Origin: Morinoia aosen
Lineage: Eukaryota > Arthropoda > Malacostraca > Amphipoda > Talitridae
Reading direction: 5' to 3'
Assembly: GCA_030386875.1 (NCBI GenBank)
Contig: CM059563.1
Location: 29,922,139 to 29,986,138, forward strand
DNA: 64,000 nt
Shown here in pieces: positions 1 to 10,728 of this stretch. The notes under the pieces were generated by a model, which worked only from the letters and a program-made list of their open reading frames with translations, searched no databases and was not told the origin of the DNA. The translations under genes and the position numbers were made by a program. Each line of letters opens with the position of its first letter. Position 1 is the stretch's first letter.

Positions 1-115
1 CTACTACTTTCTTCTTCAACTTTGATCTTGCTTCTTAATCTTCTTTCCTCTCTTTGGATCGCATTTGTTGCGCATAAGGAGGCTCAAACTAACTAATAAT
101 CTTATCTAATCTTGC
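1..115 (+). repeat. Dispersed repeat family R1, partial copy 1
   Basis: This segment shares a pyrimidine-rich block (cttcttcaactttgat) and a following aggctcaaactaacta block with 16880-17060. Related text also lies at 15680-16320 and 54122-54310. It runs off the left edge of the window. No coding potential or terminal repeats are visible, so the class is unknown. Confidence 0.5.
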
Positions 116-1369
116 ACTCTTCTAGAGGGAAGACTGAACTGATACTGATGGTGTCACTCCTCTTCATAAAACCTTAGAGCATAATGTTGACACACCTGAA
201 TTATGAAAACTTTTGCTAAATTAGAAACGCTTGTTTTTACGGTCTGTTAGGATTATTATCCGACTATTTTTGTCTCTTTCTTAGCAGGAATAAAGGATTA
301 CAAAACTGACCTGTGTGATTTTCTTCGTTTTATTTCGACTTTCCATCTCCATCCTGCAAGATACCGTAAGTGTTAGAATTCATTCATTTTCATTTCTATT
401 TTTCATCTCCTTCGAAATGCTACCGCATTTTTTACGGATCATTAGAAGCTATGCTCGCTGAGACCTGATCATGCAGAGCCCTTCGAATAAAATCTTTAGT
501 GATAATCATCCTAATTGATCTGAATGGGAATGCACTTCTGAAAGGGACATTGATAAAATTACCATGCCTTAGAGTGGCCTCTCTGTGCCCTAAGCTCGAA
601 ACAGAAGTTCTCAACTTCTCACGAGTTTTACTCTTAGGTCAACACTGGTCAAAAATCTTCCTGTTTTGAATGCAAATTCATTACTTAGATTCACGTGAAG
701 TCATTGAGAGTGAAGCGGATTCAGTTTTTGGATTTATTACTGCATATGGTAGCTTGAAGATAGTTTTATCCAGCATGAAACAATGACACTTTTGTACATC
801 GCTAAGAATATTACTCACATCAAAAATAGTCCCCTACCCGTTCATTTTATTTATTTTTATATACGAAATAATCCCGTATCCGTTTATTTCATTTCATTTC
901 ATCTATTTTCGAGAGAAAACAACGCAAATCATCTGTTCTTTCAAAGCGCATGCCTCTCAGATGGCGAATTTAAAAATCCCGGGCCATTCCACTCTCGAAG
1001 AACAGCGCCCCCGACACCTGGCACGACCAATGCGCTCTGTAGCCGAGTCCCTTCCTCCTGCATTCTTTAGAGCCCTTGGCCGTGTGTTCGTCATGGCCAT
1101 TCATCCTCGAGCGCACCATCTGTTCTCCTCAGCAAATTCGGGTCTTGCTATATATCCTTCATCTCTCCAAGTAGGGGGTGCGAAACAAGAGCTGCAGCAA
1201 ACCACGCTCATCACGGTCCCCTTCATTTATGCTGCAGCTGGCAGTTTCATAAGTACATGCATGTCTGCTCCCTACCCTCCATCTTTATCACCTCGCCAAA
1301 TTTGTTGGGAAACTTCTCGATGCCATCCATCCTCATTATCGCACTTTGCTCCTGCCATCGTCTGTTAGT
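116..1369. other. No recognisable gene
   Basis: AT-rich sequence with short open frames that lack exon-like codon bias. I see no splice-bounded coding block, no RNA gene and no TE protein here. Confidence 0.5.
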
Positions 1370-1503
1370 AGACCACGTATAGCTTGTCTATTAGTACTCC
1401 TCGTATGGTACGTTCGTTTAAGGACGTCTTATGTTAAGAAATTTTTAAAAGCCAATATGTTGGCATGTATCTCATGAGTCAACTTTTTTGGGGGAAATAA
1501 ACT
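1370..1503 (+). repeat. LINE-type 3' end fragment
   Basis: It holds units related to ccatacgaggagtactaat (in antisense), then aagaaatttttaaaagccaat and gggggaaataaac. The same order occurs on the minus strand at 52905-53255 and 30535-30665. The last part resembles the LINE 3' ends at 10320-10377 and 11110-11166 (ttaaaa..ccaat..ggaaataaa). It is read as a truncated non-LTR element 3' end. Confidence 0.55.
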
Positions 1504-2290
1504 GTTTTTCTATCTTTCTTTCTTTTGCTTTCTTTCTTGTGCTTTCTTTCTTTTGCTTTCTCTCTTTTGCTTTCTTTCTTTTGCTTTCTTTCTTTTGCTT
1601 TCTTTCTTTTGCTTTCTTTCTTTTGCTTTCTCTCTTTTGCTTTCTTTCTTTTGCTTTCTTTCTTTTGCTTTCTTTCTTTTGCTTTCTCTCTTTTGCTTTC
1701 TTTCTTTTGCTTTCTCTCTTTTGCTTTCGATCTTTTGTTTTCTTTCTTTTGCTTTCTTTCTTTTGCTTTCTTTCTTTTGCTTTCTTTCTTTTGCTTTCTT
1801 TCTTTTGCTTTCTCTCTTTTGCTTTCTCTCTTTTGCTTTCTCTCTTTTGCTTTCTCTCTTTTGCTTTCTCTCTTTTGCTTTCTCTCTTTTGCTTTCTCTC
1901 TTTTGCTTTCTCTCTTTTGCTTTCTCTCTTTTGCTTTCTCTCTTTTGCTTTCTCTCTTTTGCTTTCTTTCTTTTGCTTTCTTTCTTTTGCTTTCTTTCTC
2001 TTGCTTTCTTTCTTTTGCTTTCTTTCTTTTGCTTGCTTTCTTTCTTTTGCTTTCTTTCTTTTGCTTTCTCTCTTTTGCTTTCTCTCTTTTGCTTTCTCTC
2101 TTTTGCTCTCTCTCTTTTGCTTTCTCTCTTTTGCTTTCTCTCTTTTGCTTTCTCTCTTTTGCTTTCTTTCTTTTGCTTTCTTTCTTTTGCTTTCTCTCTT
2201 TTGCTTTCTCTCTTTTGCTTTCTCTCTTTTGCTTTCTCTCTTTTGCTTTCTCTCTTTTGCTTTCTCTCTTTTGCTTTCTCTCTTGCACTT
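1504..2290 (+). repeat. 14-bp minisatellite (ttttgctttctttc)n
   Basis: About 55 near-perfect copies of a 14-nt unit alternate between ctttctttcttttg and ctttctctcttttg forms, with rare variants. The array starts immediately after a LINE-like ggaaataaac end. Long ORFs on both strands are a by-product of the period (14 nt gives open frames in several phases) and are not genes. A short array of the same unit follows the LINE 3' end at 11167-11255. Confidence 0.9.
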
Positions 2291-2951
2291 GCTCTGTCAA
2301 ACTCGCATCTTTGGAAAATAATGGTGACCATTTTTTGTGAACTATTTTTGTTACAATAGAGCATGAATGTTGAAAATTTCTAATGTACTCATTCAATTTT
2401 TGATTAAAAAAAAATTAGCTTACCTCATGTTCTTTTGATAGACAATTTTGGTTAACTATTGACGTTAAATGTGAGAAGGATAAAAAACTTCTTCTTCTTT
2501 GAAGGAACTTTTAAATATAAAAATTAAATAAACTTGATCCAGCAACTTCGGAAAAAATTTACCATGTTAAACATAGTAAGCCTGTGTTCACAGACAGAGC
2601 ATAATTCCACAATGTGAAGTAAACTTGAACAATCCGACGTTTCTCGAAAAGTTCACCAGAGCAATCTCCTGATGGAAGAGTTGAAGTTCTTTTTCTTCTT
2701 TTCTTCTTCTTTTTTTCTGTTCTCTTTTCTTCCCCAAGCAGGACAGCAAGCAACGCTGCTCTGCCGACCGCAAGCATCCTGCCCCCTCCTCCCGCTCACA
2801 CTCTGTCCTCCTCTGTCTTACACCCCAAGCCCCCCCCCCCCCCCTTGCTTTCCTACTGGCAGTCTCTTTTTATCTACCTTTAAAAGGCGAGGTCTTCTAC
2901 TTTAACCCAATGAACAAATTTTAATTTTTCTTCCTCTCTATCAACGTCACA
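2291..2951 (+). other. Upstream region of OTU LINE
   Basis: A pyrimidine-rich sequence including a 15-C run (2830-2844) precedes ORF1 of the LINE. It may contain the LINE 5' UTR and promoter, but no second full-length copy exists in the window to fix the 5' end. No coding feature is visible. Confidence 0.4.
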
Positions 2952-5615
2952 ATGTATCAATATAGAACTCGTTCAACTACTCGGAAGGTTGCCCCATCTG
3001 AAAAAACATCCTCCAGTACAGCTTCGCACGAAAAGCTCAGTAAAAAGCGTCAAGCACCAGCCATAAAGCGGAAAGGCAGACCTAATAAATCCGCCCCTGT
3101 GAATCCATCTGTTCAAGGTCCTCAAACACTCAAAACGAAAAATGCTTCTCGGACGTTCGTGAAGTCTGGTATCAGCAAGTGTTTCTCAGCCCCTGAAGCA
3201 TCACTAATGACTGCAAAATCAGAGTCATCTGACACGGGCGAAAATCTCTCAGGCGCTGCTTGTAATAATTCAGCTCCCAGTAATAATTCATCTTCTCAAG
3301 TTCTGAAACCTGCTACGGGCACACCCGAAGCGAGTTCAAGAAATTCCGCACAAGCAACACTCGACTCTCAACCCCACGCTTTGGACTGTGTCCGAGAAGA
3401 TTCATCGTCCACAAAGCCGAGAATCTTTAGTGAAGAAGATACGTCCTCACTGGCGGAAGCTGCCACAGCACTGCTAGCTCCTTCGTCTCGCCGAAACGAT
3501 TGCGTCATGGCGACGTCGCCCCTGCCCTGCGTCACTGAGAAAGCTCAAAATCGTTCACCGCCGACGGAAACACCAACGTCATCGTTAGAACGCGATAAAA
3601 TTTTGGATGTGTGCAACCAGTCAGAGAGTAAAAGGGGTAATTTTAATTATAATTTTAATGATAAATTGTGTGTAGACCTTTCAGGTGGCGAAGTTATGTT
3701 TGAAAATGCATACGAAGCAGCTAATACTGGCAGTAAAATACCTCAGAGCGTAAACTGCGAGGATAACGTAAGATTTTCAGTGGAGAAAAATACAACCAGA
3801 CCTGTTACCGCTTTTGATGGGTACTTACATCCTCTCCAAATGACCAGTTCCCAAACTATTCACGAAATAAATAACACGCTGTCTCTTACAGCTGCATTTC
3901 TCAATAAAGCTTTGAGACAAAATTGTCCCCCAAGCCCAGCGTCGATTTCTTCCACTGTATCAAATATTCAAGTGATTACAGAACAGCTTTTTGCTTTAAA
4001 TTATCGTATCAGCGCTCATGATTTTACGCCAGTGGTAGCTGCGAGTAACCATCCTTATGCGAAATCCCCTTTAGACACTTTTCTCGTTGGAGACAATAGT
4101 CTCACAAAAATCAACAGAGATGACATTGATAGTGCATGCAGGATTCAGACCATAACTTCGGAACGTCTAAATGATCTCTATGATGAGATTGAACGCGCAC
4201 CTCCTTTCAGGAACTATATAATTAGTTTCAAAGGTTTGAGCCTCTCGTCCCAAAATCTCACGAAATTAAAAAATTTGATCAGGACAAAGAATCTTCTTTC
4301 TCGTATTTATGTGGTGAGTGCCTGCAGTGGGCAGCAATTGTACATGGCATCGAGCCTGTGCAAAAAAATTGGTCTTAAACTGATTCCGCTGCGAGCAAAT
4401 GTAAAAACCGGTCCTGTTGATGAAGCTTACAACAATGTCCGCACTTGGCCCGTTACGCGAGAAGACACGCATCATTTTCTTCAACAAATTGCTCTAAAAT
4501 CACCTATGAGACTAACTTCACATTTTACCTCCTGTGTCAGAAACTCCCATGATCTGAATGAAGAAATTGAATACTCTAATGATTATTCAAAACAGCAAAA
4601 TGAGTTGAATGATTGTTCTAAGTTGACCGCCTATCCACGTGAAACCTCCAGCAGCATAAACCGATGTTTGCCTTCATATAAAAAACCCTCTCCTCCCCTC
4701 TCCTCCCGATGTTTGCCCTCATATAACAAGCCCTCTACTGCATCCGCCACAAACAACTGCGGAGTGCCTACAAAAAATAGGTTTTCATTGCTATCCAATG
4801 CTGATGAAGAGGATGAAAAGCCCCTCTCAGACACGAGTATAAATCAACATCCAATCACATACTCGGAAGCAGTAAAATCAATAGGAAGAGAGAAATCGCT
4901 GCAAAATTGCAGTCGACAATCGATGGAAAATCCACTACCCAACGGTATGCACAATCATCACCAGAAAAATATAATTGACACGAGCATTTCTCAGTTCTCT
5001 GCAAATCCCCATACGAGAAATTACCACAGAACAGGAATTCAGAGCCAGAAAAACGTAAATTCCCCGCACCTCTCAGAACCTCTTAATGATGAAAAAAGTG
5101 CGAAAAAAAACGTCTCCAGCCCCATTTGTGAACGCATGAATTCCACAATGGATGAATTGAAACGATCATGGAACATAAAACTGATTCCCACCAAAGCCGA
5201 TGGACACTGCCTCCTCCACGCAGTAGCTCATCTACTTACAAAACAACCAGCATCAAAATGGAATTACAATTCCCTAAAGGCTGCAATCAAAACAGAGAGT
5301 AAAGCAAACTACAACCCATATGCTAAATTTTTTGACAAGAACAGTGGCGACATGCAAAACCTCATAGATAATTACATTAACGAAAAACATTTTGACCAAG
5401 CTGCTGTAGACCTTATACCACTAATCATTTCAAATGTGACAGGCCAAAAACTTCTCGTCCTGGATGAAAAAGATCATTGTGTTTTGAAAATATCAGTCGT
5501 TCCCATTTCAGAGTTATCAAATAATAACCCTCCACTACTGCTCCATCGTAAAAACGATCACTACAGTGCTCTTGTCACACAAGGCAAAAATCAGACCGGG
5601 GTTACCTCATCTTGA
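2952..5615 (+). CDS. LINE ORF1 protein with C-terminal OTU protease domain
   Basis: 887 codons from an ATG. The N-terminal ~300 residues are Ser/Thr-rich and low complexity, with a basic AT-hook/NLS-like stretch (KRKGRPNK, about residue 36) that could bind nucleic acid. The middle (about 420-520) is a compact hydrophobic/basic block I do not recognise. Residues ~745-880 look like an OTU-family cysteine protease: ADGHCLLHAVA supplies the catalytic Cys (C753) with its preceding Asp-Gly, and NDHYSALV supplies the His (H870). OTU proteins are deubiquitinases or related proteases; the role in a LINE is not established (processing of a fusion protein or countering host ubiquitination are inferences). 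It is followed in the same frame by the endonuclease after a single TGA (5613-5615). Confidence 0.8.
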   Translation: MYQYRTRSTTRKVAPSEKTSSSTASHEKLSKKRQAPAIKRKGRPNKSAPVNPSVQGPQTLKTKNASRTFVKSGISKCFSAPEASLMTAKSESSDTGENLSGAACNNSAPSNNSSSQVLKPATGTPEASSRNSAQATLDSQPHALDCVREDSSSTKPRIFSEEDTSSLAEAATALLAPSSRRNDCVMATSPLPCVTEKAQNRSPPTETPTSSLERDKILDVCNQSESKRGNFNYNFNDKLCVDLSGGEVMFENAYEAANTGSKIPQSVNCEDNVRFSVEKNTTRPVTAFDGYLHPLQMTSSQTIHEINNTLSLTAAFLNKALRQNCPPSPASISSTVSNIQVITEQLFALNYRISAHDFTPVVAASNHPYAKSPLDTFLVGDNSLTKINRDDIDSACRIQTITSERLNDLYDEIERAPPFRNYIISFKGLSLSSQNLTKLKNLIRTKNLLSRIYVVSACSGQQLYMASSLCKKIGLKLIPLRANVKTGPVDEAYNNVRTWPVTREDTHHFLQQIALKSPMRLTSHFTSCVRNSHDLNEEIEYSNDYSKQQNELNDCSKLTAYPRETSSSINRCLPSYKKPSPPLSSRCLPSYNKPSTASATNNCGVPTKNRFSLLSNADEEDEKPLSDTSINQHPITYSEAVKSIGREKSLQNCSRQSMENPLPNGMHNHHQKNIIDTSISQFSANPHTRNYHRTGIQSQKNVNSPHLSEPLNDEKSAKKNVSSPICERMNSTMDELKRSWNIKLIPTKADGHCLLHAVAHLLTKQPASKWNYNSLKAAIKTESKANYNPYAKFFDKNSGDMQNLIDNYINEKHFDQAAVDLIPLIISNVTGQKLLVLDEKDHCVLKISVVPISELSNNNPPLLLHRKNDHYSALVTQGKNQTGVTSS

Positions 5616-6684
5616 CAAAGTGCCGCTGCCCAGCCAAATAGTAGACTTTCTTACATAGCAGATGCTAGGCCAAACACCCTGGGCAACTTAGACAAAATCG
5701 ATAAATCCCCTGAACGATCCCATCGAGATAGTAACCTCGCTACCTTTAAAAAGAGTGCTAATATAGGTAAAATCAAAATTAAGCATGTAAATGCTCGAAG
5801 CCTGAATGGTAAATTGGATGAAATCAGAGTAATGTTGGTCACTGAAAAAATTGACATTTTGTGTGTCTCAGAAACATGGTTTGATTCACGAACCCAAAGT
5901 TCATTTTTTAACATTCCTGATTACGTGTTGTACCGCTACGATGGCGCTAAAACCAGCCGAGGTAGTGGATCTTGTATTTTTGTGAAAGAAATGTACTCAA
6001 CATCTTCACTACTAGTGAATAAAGTTTGCGAAGGCATTGAAATGGTTTGGTTAGAAGTGCAAATAAATAAACACAAATCAATAATCATTGGCAGCTTTTA
6101 CCGGCACCCATCGTCTCCCCTAAATCGAACACTAGATTTCATTGAGGAAACCTTCAAAGAAATCCTTCAGGCAAAAAGATCATTCTTTGCTTTCGGAGAT
6201 TTCAATGTTGACCTAACGGATAAAAACAATCAGCTAAGCAAACTATTGTATAAACTAAGCTTATCACAAATGGTCAAAGAACCGACTCGCATCACTAAAA
6301 TCTCTGCAACTCTCCTCGATCTAGCAATCACAAATAATCCCACCGCAATACTTAGTACAGTAATATCACCTTCTATTTCCGATCACCACTCTATAGAATG
6401 TGAAATTAATATTGCGAAGGAAAGACAAAAATACCGCTTAATGACCTATCGCTCGAAAAGGCACTATTCAGCAGAACTATTTCTAGAAAAACTACTCGAT
6501 AGGTCTACCGAATTCCAGAAAATGATGCAATCTGACGATGTTGATATACAAGTGTCAATTTTCAACGAGAACTTCACAGCAGCTCTCGACGAATGTGCAC
6601 CTTACGTCACCAAAAAAACCAAGCCAAAACGAACTCTTTGGATCACTGACGAAGTTAAAGAGATGAGCAGAATAAAAAAAAGCT
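5616..6684 (+). CDS. LINE AP-type endonuclease domain (start of ORF2)
   Basis: Exonuclease-endonuclease-phosphatase fold that nicks target DNA for target-primed reverse transcription. Visible motifs are NARSLNGK (metal-site Asn, from 5790), CVSETW (catalytic Glu), GDFNVDL and SDHHSIE near the end. The frame is continuous with ORF1 except for the TGA at 5613-5615. The first in-frame ATG (5832) lies after the essential NARSL motif, so a functional domain needs readthrough, a non-AUG start, or an ancestral sense codon at the TGA. The frame ends just after an A8 run (6674-6681), where the RT frame takes over. Confidence 0.8.
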
Positions 6685-8583
6685 AACTTGCGAGAGTACA
6701 AAAACAATAGATCAAACAGTACCTTATACAAGAGATATAAAGAACATGAAAAAATTCTTCGAAAGAAAATCACTGAAGCGAAACAAACTCACTTCCACCA
6801 GGCACTGATAACGGCTAAAAATAACCCGAAGCGAACTTGGGAAATCATTAGTGAGGTAGCCCCATATAAAAATTTAGATCGCATAAGTAATTTTGAAAAT
6901 CCCTTGGCAACAGCCACGGATTTCAACACATTCTTTTCAAAAGTAGGGGCTCAAGTTTTCAGTGAGGTGTGTACCAATCCAGATGAAACGACAATTGAAA
7001 ATTCATGCCCCACTGCACCCTCGAGGACTGATGTCAAGTGGAGACCACGCCCTGTCGATTTACCAGAGTTACGAAACATCTTATACTCACTAAAAAACAC
7101 AAAGGCAGTTGGACATGATGGTATCAGTCTTCAATATATCAAAGACAGTTTCCCTGTTACAGCACCATGGATTCGTCTGATAATTAATACATCAATAGTA
7201 ACCAATACGTTTCCAAACCAATGGAAACACTCCATTATTAGACCGTTGCACAAAAGTGGTGACCTAAATACAGCATCAAACTACAGGCCCATCAGTCTTT
7301 TGCCTGTCATGTCCAAACTATTGGAGAAAGTGGTGACAAATCAACTGTCATTTCACCTGGACGAGTCAAATTTACTCCACCAAAATCAATATGCCTATAG
7401 AAGAAATACTAGCACTCAAGACGCTCTGCTCAATATATCTGAAAAAATATACAGTGACATCGATCAAAAGAATGTAACACTCTTGCTACTACTCGATCTC
7501 TCTAAGGCGTTCGATAGCGTCCAACATGAAAGACTTCTACGTAAAATACTGAACTTGGGAATAGACACGCAATGGTTTGAAAGTTACTTGTCAAATCGAT
7601 CTCATGCAGTCCGCATAGAAAACAAATTGTCCCCATTCATTCAAAACAATTTTGGTGTTCCCCAAGGATCCATTCTTGGTCCGCTACTGTTTTCTATTTT
7701 CATTAATGATTTCCCTCCAATGCCTTCTAACACACGGATCTCTATGTATGCAGATGATGTTCAAATTGCAATAACAAGTTCTGTATCGGAAATACCACAG
7801 ACGCAAATTAAAGCCGAAACTTTACTGACTAGCCTGAAATCATGGTACGACCGAAATGGTCTCAAATTAAATGCTAACAAAACACAATGCATCATTTTTG
7901 GATCCAAAGATGCAATTAAAAAAACTTCAGATCTTACTCTTGCAGTTGGAAATGATAAAATTAATGCATCAGAAAAAGTTAAAAATCTAGGGATCTGGTT
8001 CGATAGAAATATGTCCTTCAAATCTCACGTTGAGACTACTTGCAACAAAATCTACGGAACTTTAATGTTTTTTCATCGAATAAAAAGTATGCTAGACGAA
8101 AAATCCAGATTATTAGCCATTCAATCCCTTGTGTTATCGCGCATTGACTACTGCAGCCTAGTATGGGGAGACTTACCTCAATACCTTCAAAGGGACTTAC
8201 AAAAATGCATGAATTTTGCAGCCAAGGTGGTATGCAACGGTAATTTCAAAAGACGTGATCACGTAACCCCTCTCCTCAATAAACTCGGCTGGATCCCTAT
8301 CCAAGAAAGGCTCCTCATGCAGAAGGCCCAATACGTATTCTCCTCGTTATATCTTCCTCAGAGCAATGCTGAGATAGTGCGTTTCCATCCACCCACTGTA
8401 ACCAATCAAAAACCGAACAGAAACAATAATGTCTTAGTCAACTATCGTTCATCTCACTTAGGGCAGAAGGCTCTGTCCATATCAGGCGCCTTACTGTGGA
8501 ACAAACTTCCCCTGAGTATTAAAGTCCCTCAAAGACCGAGAGAATTTAAAGCCAAAATAACTCGTCATCTTGTGTCTCAATAA
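6676..8583 (+). CDS. LINE reverse transcriptase (rest of ORF2)
   Basis: About 635 codons in the +1 frame relative to the endonuclease, opening at the A8 run. It carries the RT fingers/palm motifs: NYRPISLLPV, LDLSKAFDSV, GVPQGSILGPLLF and YADD (7747-7758, catalytic aspartates). A C-terminal thumb-like region follows (SRIDYCSLVWGDLP, a block typical of CR1/L2-type elements). No RNase H. The join to the endonuclease looks like a one-base change in a homopolymer, through mutation or a base-call error. Otherwise the frame is open over 1.9 kb, which suggests a fairly young copy. Confidence 0.85.
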   Translation, partial: KKANLREYKNNRSNSTLYKRYKEHEKILRKKITEAKQTHFHQALITAKNNPKRTWEIISEVAPYKNLDRISNFENPLATATDFNTFFSKVGAQVFSEVCTNPDETTIENSCPTAPSRTDVKWRPRPVDLPELRNILYSLKNTKAVGHDGISLQYIKDSFPVTAPWIRLIINTSIVTNTFPNQWKHSIIRPLHKSGDLNTASNYRPISLLPVMSKLLEKVVTNQLSFHLDESNLLHQNQYAYRRNTSTQDALLNISEKIYSDIDQKNVTLLLLLDLSKAFDSVQHERLLRKILNLGIDTQWFESYLSNRSHAVRIENKLSPFIQNNFGVPQGSILGPLLFSIFINDFPPMPSNTRISMYADDVQIAITSSVSEIPQTQIKAETLLTSLKSWYDRNGLKLNANKTQCIIFGSKDAIKKTSDLTLAVGNDKINASEKVKNLGIWFDRNMSFKSHVETTCNKIYGTLMFFHRIKSMLDEKSRLLAIQSLVLSRIDYCSLVWGDLPQYLQRDLQKCMNFAAKVVCNGNFKRRDHVTPLLNKLGWIPIQERLLMQKAQYVFSSLYLPQSNAEIVRFHPPTVTNQKPNRNNNVLVNYRSSHLGQKALSISGALLWNKLPLSIKVPQRPREFKAKITRHLVSQ

Positions 8584-10377
8584 TAATCCTTAGTTACAGA
8601 ACATACTGAATGAGTACTGACGAATCTCATTTACCTGGTATCTCCATTGCTGAACAATCTCCCTCGCTCATTGTGTTATAATTCAAGACATCAAACAACA
8701 GTTTTGAAATATGCGTAGGTATTATGATTTGACCGCCTATACGTTGTCATTTGCAAACATGCTTACTTGTATATGTGTGTACGTATATAGGTGTATGTGC
8801 GCATATGGGTGTGTATATGTGCACGTATAACTGTGTGCACTTGAGTAGATGAACCAGTCGAAGGTGCATTTTATGTCATTCCTCTCCGTTTCTGTGCAAG
8901 CATCAAACTAGACCGTCATGGTACCTATGTGTGTGTGTGTTGATCAATTACAGACATTCTGCACCATATTACAAAGATAATGTATTTTTTCTAATATGAA
9001 ATTGTAAAGCATCCATGTAAAAAAAAAAAATTCGTTGTGTGATCATCCATTTATACTGCAGTAATATACTTATTCGGCCTATAGTTATATGCTTATAATA
9101 ATGTGATACCTATGTTTGTTTATCAATTGACGACAATTTGCGCCATATTTCAAAGATAATGTGATTTTTTTTTCTAATATGAAACCATTATAGGACATTG
9201 AGGTTTTCTTTCTTATTCACGTCCCACAATCGTTTTCATGTTTCTGACTTAATTAGACTGTTTTGTGCCACTATTTTTAGTACGAAATTTTATAAAATTC
9301 ATGCTATAATAAAAGATATTTTCTCCGTTTCCCTCGATTGGAATTCTGGTTTATAATGACTAGTTTACGCTGATATTTGCGCACATGCGTACTTGAGTAA
9401 ATGTGTACGTGTCCACGCTATGCGTATGACACTCTGTAGAATGCGTATGTATTGCCTCGATGCATAGAAATGCATTTGCGTATGCTTACGAGTCAGGTGT
9501 AAATATGTGCGTGGGTATATGTGTGCATGTGTATGTGTAAATATTTACATGTATACGTGCATATATGTGTGTACTAGACTGACAACTAGCATTTTACTAG
9601 AGATAATGGTCTTTTTTTCAGTGCACTCTCAACTTGTAACATTACCTAACTCGTCATATCTTTAGTATTGTAAAGCATTCATGTAAAAACTATACATTTG
9701 TTGTGCGATCATCCATTTATATTTAAATAAAATGCTTGTTAACTAATGACCGTTATGTTAAAATTGTTGAATCAGAAATACAAAACCTATAATCTTCTTG
9801 GTCCTCTTGCTTATATGTACACACGTGTGTGTCCATGTTAACGAAACCGGTGTTTTTCGTAACCTAGGCACACACATGGCCGTAAAACGCGTGTATATAT
9901 ATGTGTGTGTGTGTGTGTGTATGTGTGTGAGTGTGTGTATGGATATATACACACATGCATTCGTATATGTACATATGTGTGTATGTGGGTATATATTTAT
10001 ATATATTTTTCTTTTTTTATGCTTCCTCAAAATGACACTTGTGAACATTGACCGAAACAAGCGATTTCATATATTATTTCCTGGCGTCAAGAATTGCGAA
10101 GTCTTATGTCATGTACATGTAAACTGTCAAAAGTGTTTTCACCCCACAATGAAAATGCATCGTCCATGAAATTGTGTTATCTCTTACAATTTTCATTACA
10201 TGTATTATCAGATGTAGATTAAGCTAGATTAGGAGTTCATTGCCCTCAATCATTTCTTTTGACTAGTGACACGAGTTTTTCAATACTCGTGTGTGTGTAT
10301 CATCTAAGTGTATTAATTTTAAGATATTTTAAAAACCAATAATGGTACTTTTGTACCATCTCTATTGGAAATAAACC
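8584..10377 (+). other. LINE 3' UTR, copy 1
   Basis: AT-rich, with several tg/tatg simple tracts (8760-8850, 9900-9990). A block ending tcatccatttatat occurs at 9001-9055 and again at 9667-9725. It ends in aaaaaccaat...ctattggaaataaacc. No ORF of note. Confidence 0.7.
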
Positions 10378-10384
10378 ATTTTTT

Positions 10385-10688
10385 TTTCTTTTTTATGTGT
10401 ACATATATGTGTATATATTTACATGTATGTGTGCACATATGTGTGTACTAAACTGACAACTAGCATTTTACTAGAGATAATGGTCATTTTCTGTTCACTC
10501 TCAACTTGTAACATTACCTAACTCGTCATCTCTTTATTATTGTAAAGCATTCATGTACAAACTATACATTTGTTGTACGATCATCCATTTATATTTAAAT
10601 AAAATGCTTATTAACTAACGACCGTTATGTTAAAATTGTTGAATTAGAAATACAAAACTTATAATCTTCTTGGTCCTCATGCTTATGC

Positions 10689-10728
<40 letters not shown>

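Larger units (their letters stand above)
2900..10377 (+). mobile_element. CR1-group LINE with OTU-domain ORF1
   Basis: A near full-length non-LTR retrotransposon: ORF1 (2952-5615), AP-type endonuclease (5616-6684), RT (6676-8583) and a long 3' UTR ending in ctattggaaataaacc at about 10377 without a poly-A tail. The RT has GVPQGSILGPLLF and YADD and no RNase H domain, which fits the CR1/L2/Daphne assemblage. The exact clade is not resolved. The 5' boundary is approximate; the 3' end is set by comparison with the second 3' UTR copy that follows. One in-frame TGA and one frameshift interrupt the coding region. Confidence 0.8.

Noticed and set aside
783-1368. Two overlapping plus-strand ORFs of 95 and 135 codons
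   Set aside because: No domain, no codon bias, overlapping in different frames.
1479-2396. Long ORFs on both strands over the 14-bp array (about 270-305 codons)
   Set aside because: Pure consequence of the repeat period; several frames and both strands are open at once, with no other coding signal.
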